64,000 nucleotides of DNA, from NCBI GenBank assembly GCA_001972305.1, contig BDDD01000125.1, forward strand, positions 709,398 to 773,397, read 5' to 3'. The translations under genes and the position numbers were made by a program. The notes below the pieces were generated by a model. It had not been told where the DNA came from. It worked only from the letters and a program-made list of their open reading frames with translations, and did not search any database. Below are positions 55,467-64,000 of this stretch, piece by piece; position 1 is the stretch's first letter; every line of letters begins with the position of its first letter. Source of the stretch: Cephalotus follicularis. Taxonomy: Eukaryota > Streptophyta > Magnoliopsida > Oxalidales > Cephalotaceae.

Positions 55467-57960
55467 TGTGACCACCCGAATTCCCTTTTTGTACTATTCA
55501 TGCATACCTTGTACTGTATCGTACCGTATTGAATTGTATTGAACCGAATTGTACTGTATTGACTTGTACTGGACCATATTGTATTGTACTGGCATGAAAT
55601 AAATATGTACCTATCGGTTATGGTATGGAACGTATGCATGTGTAGTCTGGAATTTGGACTAAGTATCAGAGAGATAATGAAATTGACTATATAAGTCAAT
55701 TTTCTCTCCTTTTTCTCTCATTCTTCCTCACTATCTCCCTCTCTCTACCTTCCTCCTCCTCTCTCTTAGCTAGGTAGCCTCCATCCTTCTTATAGCAGCT
55801 CCGGATTTGCTGCTCTAACGACACATAGCATTTGCCTTGCGGATTGAACAAGAAAAGAGAGTGGACTTGGGAATCTCCGGCTTTGATCGATTGTTTGTTC
55901 AACCGTTAAAGCTGCTATAATAGGTAGGACTTCTTACTTGAATTACCTACAGTTTGCATTGATTGATTGATCGAATTGCATTATTGAATGAATGTATTGA
56001 GTGAATTGTAGGTTTTAGGGTTTTTACTAAATCCTTAGCCAAATTGATATAGAAAATGATAGAATTTGTAAATTGAAGGTAGTAACTTGTTTTACTAACC
56101 TTAAATGATTGATTTTAACACTTGGTTTTCAAAGAATGGATTTTAAAGGGTTTTTGACCTGAGATTTGGCTAATTTTCTGCAAAAAAATCGACCATGCCC
56201 AGCAAAGACATCGATCCCTAGCCCATGGACATCGATGTCTTTTGCTTGAAATGCCGCATCCTTGTTTTCTACAGCAAAGACATCGATGTCTTTCAAAGAC
56301 ATCGACATCTTTGCCCAGGATTTCTCCTTTTTTAAGAAGACATCGATGTCGAGCATCGATGCGTATTTACAGGTTATTTTTAATGAAACACGTCGACGCC
56401 TTTTCCCAAAGACATTGACGTCTTTAAGCCAGATCTTTATTCAAATAGAGAAAGACATCAATGTCTTTCAAAGACATCGATGTCCTTCTACAGTTTTAAA
56501 GAATTGCCTGAAACGCATCGATGTCTTTCGCCAAAGACATCGACGCCTACAGTGCAGAATGGAATTTTAACTGTTTTAAAGCTGGTTTTCAACTCCTTTT
56601 CACATTTTCCGTTTGACCGGAGCCTCACTTCAGGTATTCAAGCGTTTGAAACACAGTTTTCTACGGTTTTCAAAGATTGGTTTGATAAATTGATAGAGTG
56701 ATGGAGTGAGCCATAGGCGACGATCCGGTGACTTTCATCGACCGGATAGACATTCCTTTCTATCTCGTTGATTCGATTGTCACCGTCTATTGGCTACTGA
56801 CTGACTGGTCAATTGATTGATTGATTGAGCCATAAGTGTTACGAGTCTAAGTTCAAAACGTTGGATGCTTATTCCTATTTCTCCATTAGACATCACCACT
56901 TATCGGCATTGTACTGATAGATTGATTGATTGTATTGTATGGATCCTGTAGAGTGACCTTATGACCCGCGTCGGCATGTTAGGTTGTCGACCTTATCCAC
57001 CTATTTCGTCGATCGCGTCATTTATTGTATTGATCTGCTGACGAGCAGTACTGTTACTGATTGATGCTCCTGGAGGGTCGTAGCTCCCTAACGGTATAGT
57101 AGCTCCCCCATGGTTGTAGCTCATCGATATTGTATTGACACAGCCATAGGCTGGAAGATCTACAAGTTCTAGACCTGATCAATTTGAGAACAGTAGATAG
57201 ATCTCTCACCTTTTTTGAAGGACTACCTTCCGTGGGATTGATCATTACTATTGATTGACATTGTACTGACCCGGGGTCACATACTCTATAGGATATGATT
57301 GATTAATTGGGTGTTTGATACACTAGCACTGAGTGTCTGTCATTATATTGATTGATATAGATCCTATCCATATGCTCTGTTATGGGTCAGTGACATACGG
57401 ATTGTAGACCGCCAACTGTATTCATGCATTTTCCATATCATACATTGATATTGTACACTGCACATTTATATTGCATAAACTGTCACTGATATTGCACATT
57501 GTACATGCATACATGCTGCATGGGGTTTCTGCTTAGCCTTGTAGCTAACCCCATCCCTCGTGGTGGGGATGTGTTGTACTTTTATGTGCGACATAGGTAG
57601 GGCAGCAGGTAGCAACGGACAGAAGGATTGAAGTTTCAGAGCGACTGCATGATAGTTCGGATGTGACAGAGCCGTCTTATAGTTTGTACTGATGAGACTG
57701 AAGACTAGTGTTGTATGGAAATGTATCAGAATGAAATGACTGACATAGTATTGTAACTGAATAAGTGTTGTATTATAATGACTGGTACTGTACCGTATTG
57801 TATCGCATGAATGAATATTTGTACTGTATCTTCCCCATATGACATGTTTTGAAAAGTTGTAAGTTTTTCCGCATTTTTATATTGTTAGTCCCGACTACTG
57901 TATTGTATATCGGATTGAAGGTAATGTTATGTGTCCATTCTGCGGGCGCGGGGTGTTACA
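55467..57960 (+). mobile_element. Solo LTR 3 (gypsy type, 2494 bp) in copia C
   Basis: It starts TGTGACCACCC, ends GGGGTGTTACA and is flanked by GCATA duplications (55462-55466 and 57961-57965). No coding domains. About 56160-56560 is an array of the motif AAAGACATCGATGTCTTT (perfect 18-bp palindrome at 56276-56293) and variants, like solo LTR 2. The first 160 bp and about 57770-57830 are rich in 'tactgtattg' and 'gtaccgtattg' phrases. The strand is tentative. Confidence 0.9.
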
Positions 57961-57965
57961 GCATA

Positions 57966-58720
57966 TGGGTCAATAGAGGACTCAGAAGAAAAATGGAGAC
58001 CATGAAATAGAGTTCCCTTAGAATGCCACAGAATACGAAGAACTACGGAGAAATGTGTAGATCGGGGAGCAGATATAAATTGATTGACTAAATGAACAGC
58101 ATATGCAATATCAGGACGTGTAACTGTCAAATAAATCAGACAACCTACCAACTATCAATAAAGTGTAGGATCAGGAAGTGAGGTCTCATCAATAGGTCAT
58201 AACTTGACATTCTGCTCAAGTGGAGAGGTAGCAGTTTTACTGTCAATCAACCCAACAAGAGCCAAAATGTCTGAACCATATTTGGCTTGTGACAAATGAT
58301 AACCGACAGAGCTGGAAGTAATCTTAAGACCCAAGAAGTAGCTAACTGTGCCCAAATCCTTCATCTCAATCTGTCAATGAAGAAAGTTCTTGAGATCATG
58401 AATACCCACTAAATTATCTCTAGTAATAATCATGTTATCGACATACAACAACAAAAGAGTAGCCAACTGATGTAGAACGAGTAAACAGTGCCGCGTAATT
58501 GGGACTAGAGGTGAAATGAAGCTTAACAATAGTGGAGCTAAATTTGATAAATCAAGCACAAGGCGCTTGTTTAAGACCATAGAGAGCACATGGAAGACAC
58601 ATATAAACTTCATCAGTTAAATCACCAACCAGATCCCACGTGTGATTTTTTCTGTAAAGCTATTAGTTCTTCTATCATTGCTTGCTACCAAAGAGGGTCA
58701 GAACGAGCTTTGCGAAAAGT
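57966..58720 (-). pseudogene. copia C reverse transcriptase remnant
   Basis: On the minus strand, the catalytic-box region TLLLLYVDNMIITRDN (about 58470-58420; YVDN in place of YVDD) and LVGIHDLKNFLH are clear. MVGCLIYLTVTRPDIAYAVH (about 58150-58095) and HFSVVLRILWHSKGT follow. Several stops. It is interrupted by the solo LTR at 57960/57966 before RNase H. Confidence 0.85.
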
Positions 58721-58899
58721 GCAAGGCTCATGAAAGGTAGCTAAGGCATGATAACAATGAGAATCACTAAGTTGAGTGTTTAGTTTGCTTACACGAGTGG
58801 AGCAATGGAGTGGAAGAGCAACATAAGGTGTGGTAGGCAGTGGGTCATTAGGATTTAGAGAAGGATCGACATATTTAGATGGTAATGCATATTAAGACT

Positions 58900-60235
58900 C
58901 AATAAAATCGGGAAAAAGACCAACAAAAGAGTCGGTAAAAAATACAAGAAGATGAGGAAGATGCCAGACTAGACAAGCTGGTAAACATTTGATGTTCCCA
59001 TAAAACAACATGAGGAGAACCGCGAAGACATTTGGACACAGGGTCATAACACCTAAAGCCTTTGTTTTCTATTTCGTAACCAAGGAAACAACAAAGACGA
59101 ACCCTCGGTTCAAGTTTGTTATGTTCATGCGGTTGAAATAGGATGGAACATGTACACCCAAAAACTTTGAGAAGGTGATAGTTTGGTGGAGTATTGTAAA
59201 GAAATTCAAGTGGGGATTTATTATCAACAGTGGGTTTTGAAATTCTATTAATGGTATAAATTGTTGTAACGACAGCTTCTCCCCAAAACTACTCTGAAAG
59301 TGAAGCAGGTGTAAGAAGAGTACGAACAGTATCAAGAATATAACGATGTTTTCGTTCAATCCTACCATTTTTTTGTGAAGTGCCAGGGCACGACCAATGT
59401 GCTAGCGTCCATGTTCATTTAAAATAAACTAAAAAGCAAAATCAGTATACTCGGAAGCATTGTCAGATCTAAAATTTTAATTTTTTAAGAAAATTGGGTA
59501 CTAATCATATTATTGAATTCGCCAAAAATACCCGAAACTTCAAATCTTTGTTTAAACAAATAGATCCAAGTATAATGCAAGAAATCATTCACAAATAATA
59601 AAATTATATGCACCTCCAAGAGTGGGAGTGGGTGCAGGTCCCCAAATATCAAAGTAAATGAGATCAAAAGGTTTTAAAGAACACGAATCACTAACAAGAA
59701 AAGGTAAATCCCTTTGTTTCTCAAGTTTACAAGACATGCAATCAACATTATTACCCAAAACAGACCCTAACAAACCACTAGAGACAACAGATGTAACCCT
59801 AGAAACTGATGCATGACCTAACTAGGAGTGCCAAAGATGAAAATAGGAGGAAGGATGAGCCATAGCAAAGAGACCAATGAGAGGCTTCAAAGAAGTGGGA
59901 TCAAATATTTGATCAATGTTATGCCCTATCCCAACCCGTTGACCCATCCGAGGATCCTGTTTAACACAACCATGACGAGAAAATAACAAATCATGACCAT
60001 TATCACATAATTGTCCAACAGAAAGAAGATTTAGAGAAAGATGAGGGAAAACGCATGTGTCAGTTATAGAAAGACTTTGTGTTTGAACAATTCTAGTATG
60101 AGTGATAGGCATACTATAACCATGGGCTGTGTGAATAGTGGGTCCATTATGAATAATAGATTTGCTAGTAAAAAGTTAGGGATCTGAGGTCATACAATTA
60201 CAGCAAGCAGAATCAATTAACCAAGAGTTACTTGA
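58900..60235 (-). pseudogene. copia C protease and integrase remnant
   Basis: On the minus strand: protease WLIDSACCN (about 60222-60190; the active site is usually DSGA), then LSLNLLSVGQLCDNGHDLLF (about 60030-59975) and HGCVKQDPRMGQRVGIG. The pre-integrase and integrase start is DCMSCKLEKQRDLPF and PFDLIYFDIWGPAP (about 59745-59625), and the C-terminal part MNITNLNRGFVFV lies near 59120. Multiple frame breaks. Confidence 0.8.
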
Positions 60236-60249
60236 TGTGGCAGACATGA

Positions 60250-61196
60250 CAGAAGAACTAGAGCAGGACATAACCTAATTAAACAAAGCTTCAAGGTCAG
60301 CCGTAGAAAGCTAATGAATTTGATAAGAAGACTCAATGTTGGATGGAGCTGTAGTGGTTGTGATAGCATTCTTGTGACTAGGAGGTTTACCAAGGAGATC
60401 CTAACAAGTTTTCACAGTATGTCCAATCTTCTGACAGTGAGTGCAATGAGGCCTTTTTGAAGTTTCAGACTTCTTTGGTGGTGCAGAGGGTGTAGTAGCA
60501 ATAACAAGAGGAGATTATTGAGATGTGGCTGTGAGACGCCTAGTTTTTTCAGATATCAACTCAGAAATAATTGTATCCAATGTTGGAAAATGTTACTTGT
60601 TTAGAAGAGAAGCTCAAGTAGGCTCAAAATCATCCTTGAGAGCCATCAGAAATTGAGTTAGCCAAAATTTGTCTCGATTTTTTGCAAATAAATTATGATC
60701 CTCTTGGCAATGCCACTTAGGTTCAAACATGGCAAGCAATCCCCAGTAATAACTCATCTACGAATGGAAATCATTGATGGACTGCCCAGATTCTTGTCGT
60801 TGACGGTTAAGATTTCTTAGAAGCTAGTCTTGATGAGTAAGATCTACAAAAGTATACCAACTAGAAAGAAAATCCCAAGATTCTTTTGCTAAATCAAATC
60901 AACAAAAGTGCATATTTACCAGAAGAAACAGATGTGTTGGTGAACCAGGTCAAGATTTGGTGATTTGCACTGTCCCATTCTTCTAAACGATCAACAAAAG
61001 ATTCGTCAGATTCATCTTACTTTTTAGTTGGAGAAGGCTTATCCCTAGTAACAATACGCCATAATTTTCTTCTTTTCAAAAAACTCTTCATTGCAGTAGA
61101 CCAATGGAGATAATTAGGACCATCCAATATAATTGTCATTGGTTGAGTAGTATCACTGTGATGAGTACCTGACATGGTTAGTGAAGAAGAAGACAT
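60250..61196 (-). pseudogene. copia C gag remnant
   Basis: The ATG at 61196 opens MSSSSLTMSGTHHSDTTQ followed by the gag N-terminal TIILDGPNYLHWSTAMKSFL. A zinc knuckle CTHCQKIGHTVKTC (CX2CX4HX4C) lies near 60450-60410. In-frame stops occur, e.g. near 61021. Confidence 0.82.
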
Positions 61197-61840
61197 GATA
61201 AAAGTAAGAGGGTTTTTTTTTTAAACTTAGCTCGACTAATATAGGTTGGCTCTAATGAAAACGGCTCAAGTCAGCTTAGGTTGGAGCCGGATTAGGGTCG
61301 GATCAAAATAGAAGTTGGATAGGGAATTTTCTCTGGAATATTCCAACAAAAGAGAAGTTGCCTAGCCGCACGTAGAGGCATGTGCAGCGTGTGCGGGGCT
61401 GTTACTGGTTCGTTGGTAGTGAAATTTGGAGGAGATGCTAATCGAAACAATGGCTTCCTTGTGGTATGGTTGGTGCTGACCAAAGTAGACAGGAGATCAG
61501 AGAATGACAGAAAAATCACCTGTTGTGACAGCATGTGGTAGTTGTTGGATGGTTCAACTGCTGTGAAAATTTACAAATCAACTTAGCTTGATCTTGCACT
61601 TCCAACCACACTGGAGGTGTTGTGAAGAAACTCCAACAAAAGATAGAACGAAAAAAATAGCAACACCAGAATAAAAGCCATGCAGGATCAATTCCTCCCA
61701 AGGTACTTTGTGTTGGAGTTGGTATCTACTTCGACATATCAACAGTACGACTATGACCCTATTGCTCAGGGGCTCAGGGGTTTCGCTCAACGGTGAGTGG
61801 ACGAGGGTGGCTCAGGGGCAACGCCTCAGAAAGGACACAA

Positions 61841-62507
61841 GGTTTTCTTAATCAAATGCATACCTGGTTTTATATTAATTATTAGTAGTTTGGGCATGAC
61901 CCATGAATACCTACTTGAATACTGGGGTTGTTCTAGTATTACTTATATAAACTATGAGGGTTTCTTATTCTCTATTGTAACAGAGAGTTGTGTAAGGAGA
62001 CTATTGATTATATAGTAAAATCTCCTTGTGCATGACGTAGCCCTGAACTGGGGTGAACCTGGGTAATTCTGTGTCTTTTACTTTATCGTTATTTTCTGTT
62101 CTATGTGATTGATTGCTTAACAAGGATATCAAAATCGTACACTTTGAAACCTTCAGGATGAACAATACTATTGCATATTTGGTTTTCTTAATCAGATGCA
62201 TACCTTGTTTTATATTAATTATTAGTAGTTTGGGCATGACTCATGAATACCTACTTGAATACTGGGGTTTTTCTAGTATTGCTTATATAAGCTATGATGG
62301 TTTCTTATTCTCTATTGTAACATAAAGTTGTGTGAGGAGACTATTGAATCTATATTAAAATCTTCTTGTGCAGGGCGTAGCTCTGAACTGGGATGAACCT
62401 GGGTAATTCTGTATCTTTTACTTTATCATTATTTTTTGTTCTATGTTGCTTAACAAGGATATCAAAATGATACACTTTGAAACCTTCATGATGAACAATA
62501 CTATTGC
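61841..62507. repeat. 340-bp tandem duplication in the copia C leader
   Basis: Two near-identical copies, 61841-62180 and 62181 to about 62507, both starting 'ggttttcttaatca'. The second has a deletion of about 13 bp near 62445. The repeat ends at the PBS, so in element sense the leader right after the PBS is doubled. Confidence 0.9.
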
Positions 62508-62517
62508 TCTAATACGA
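62506..62517 (-). other. Primer binding site of copia C (decayed)
   Basis: On the minus strand TCGTATTAGAGC, two changes from TGGTATCAGAGC, adjacent to the 5' LTR end. Confidence 0.75.
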
Positions 62518-62710
62518 TTATATAAAGCAGAATAGAAGAGAGAGAAATATAACTATATATTTCTACTTATGAATAACTGAGTACAAGAATGTCTTATTTA
62601 TAGGACAAGATAGAATCAAAACAATAATTACAAAGATAATGACAACTAATATAAAAACTAATCTACAGCTCATGTATATTAACAATATACAACTCATATA
62701 TATATCAACA
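62518..62710 (-). repeat. 5' LTR of copia C
   Basis: On the minus strand it starts TGTTGATATATATGAG and ends CTTTATATAA. 'tcctataaataagac' near 62595 is a TATA box. The flank CACTC (62711-62715) matches the flank of the other LTR. Confidence 0.85.
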
Positions 62711-62715
62711 CACTC

Positions 62716-64000
62716 ATTCAAGAGTTAAGCCAAAAGTTTGTTTATATACTTATTGCAAAGAAACTGGTGCAATTCATGTATGTAAATGAGAAAGAACAAT
62801 GCACGAAAAACTTAAGGGCGAGAACAGAAATGATTTTGTATAGGCAGCGATGAAGAAAAAAAAAAACCGTAATGATCTATCCAGCTAACTCGTCACATTA
62901 AAAAAAGTGTTCATTTAGGTTAAGAGTTGACGTCCAACAAAAAAAAAACATGTTTTTAAAGAGGTGTGAGAAAGAGTACTCCAAGTATTTAAAGCATAGA
63001 TAGCTTCTTTATTCAACCAATGAGGTATATCTTAAAACTCGTCCTTACGTAAAATGTGGACATATGAGTTTTTTTTTTTTTTTGCGAGGTGAGTCTATGA
63101 ACAGTATGATTGAAAAGGAACGATTATTGATAGATTGTGAGCAACTTGGCTCGATTATGAACAAAGAGTGTATAGTTATGAACAATGTGATTGAACAGAA
63201 GCATCTATATCTCATTTATGAGCAATTATAACTCGTTTACGATAAAAGACTACATAATTATAAACAGCGTAATGGAAGATAAGCGATTATAGCTCGATTT
63301 GTGATCAGAGTTGCATCTTTATTGTCCTTAATTAGTAAAAGAGGTTTTTGCACAACTCTAAAGACTTCAAATCTTATTATGGTATCGAATCTAAGCTCAA
63401 ACCTCTTTCTTAATAAAGACCATTATACTCATAGTTTCTAATCGAGACATAATCACTTCTTTTCATCATATAAAATAATTCTTAACTTAAAAATTTATAT
63501 AAAATAATTTTTAACAATAGGTAATTTGTATAAAATAATTCTTAACAAATTATATAAAATAATTTTTTAACTTAACAAGAATGGAAAGCAAACAATTCAT
63601 ACAATTTTTAATTCAAAGCAATGGGCAATTTGATGTTCATTTTTGACTAAAAATTTCGGTGAAATGCATTTATTAAGGGACACTAAGGAAAGTTTTGAAG
63701 CAATTGAATTTGTTGGAAATAAAAAAGCAAAAAAGTTTTGAAGCAAACCCTCATGTGCTTTTAAAATTTCTTTGTTTGGGTCAATACGTATTTGGCATAT
63801 ACTCTCAAGCTCTTTGCATTTGAAGTGAATATTACCAACGGGATTACGAAACGAACCTCTTATTTCCTTGGGAAAGAGGTGTTATTGGCTTGTGACATGA
63901 TAGGACTATAGAGATAGATATGGTAACATATTATATAGAGTAGTGTAGGGACAGTATGTGACACAAAATCTGGCCCTAAAACCTCAAGTACTGGATTGGA
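62716..64000. other. AT-rich intergenic DNA with low-copy tandem repeats
   Basis: No gene is recognised. Around 63090-63310 a unit of roughly 75 bp occurs about three times in degenerate form ('tatgaacaatgtgattgaacagaagc', split here as short matches, then 'ctcgatttatgagca'). Around 63465-63565 the phrase 'tataaaataattcttaac' occurs four times. Confidence 0.55.

Larger units (their letters stand above)
54801..62710 (-). mobile_element. Ty1/copia retrotransposon C, complete but decayed, with a nested solo LTR
   Basis: Short LTRs at 62710-62518 (5', 193 bp) and 54980-54801 (3', 180 bp), PBS at 62517-62506, PPT-like TTGATGGGAGA before the 3' LTR, and perfect 5-bp duplications CACTC (54796-54800 and 62711-62715). 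Without the 2.5 kb solo LTR it is about 5.4 kb. The very short LTRs suggest an Ale-like lineage (inference). All coding parts have stops. Confidence 0.9.

Noticed and set aside
1-64000. Endogenous pararetrovirus or other viral integration
   Set aside because: All RT regions group by motif and gene order with copia or Tat gypsy elements that have LTRs. No movement or coat protein motifs were seen.

Overview
This window is nuclear DNA of a flowering plant, probably a eudicot. The evidence is two intron-bearing host genes (a type-B cytokinin response regulator and a WVD2/TPX2-family microtubule protein), a decayed piece of plastid psaB, and a dense set of nested plant transposons: Ty1/copia, Ty3/gypsy Tat clade, CACTA and long solo LTRs. 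I could not identify the species. There are two assembly gaps, 25 N at 10506-10530 and a single N at 17471.

Layout. 1-1445 is the 5' half of a copia pol (+). 1446-6342 is the 3' part of a Tat gypsy element (+): a GC-palindrome array, an intron-bearing antisense ORF, a polypurine tract and the 3' LTR. 6343-7599 is AT-rich. 7600 to about 25000 is a decayed CACTA element (-) with a 7600 terminus, Transposase_24-like and TNP2 remnants. It is invaded by a second copia element (9601 to about 18413) and by a 2.6 kb solo LTR (20128-22758). 25570-26474 is the 3' end of a copia element (-). 26475-33261 is the 5' part of a Tat element (-): palindrome array, integrase, two RNase H domains, RT, protease, gag, PBS and 5' LTR. 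33262-35512 is AT-rich. 35513 to about 41790 is a second, 5'-truncated CACTA element (-) carrying a 2.7 kb solo LTR. 41790-44180 is AT-rich with a retroelement scrap. 44182-48011 is the WVD2-like gene (+), and 48887-52964 is the ARR11-like gene (-), convergent with it. 54400-54755 is plastid-derived psaB DNA. 54801-62710 is a third copia element (-) with a 2.5 kb solo LTR inside it. 62716-64000 is AT-rich repeats.

The main structural result is that the two Tat pieces and the two outer copia pieces look like halves of one element each, separated by an inversion of about 25 kb (1446-26474). The two Tat LTRs are both 561 bp, and the same 5-bp target duplication (GAGCT) sits at the outer edge of each. 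The copia pol reading frame stops at 1445 and resumes in the correct phase on the other strand at 26474. Flipping the segment back restores one copia and one Tat element of about 11.7 kb. The alternative is a scaffold misjoin.

The only genes that look functional are the two host genes. The WVD2-like gene carries a tandem duplication of a 33-codon exon in its TPX2 region and a GC-AG intron. Everything else is transposon-derived and mostly broken by stops and frameshifts. The Tat RT, however, still has a 432-codon open frame.
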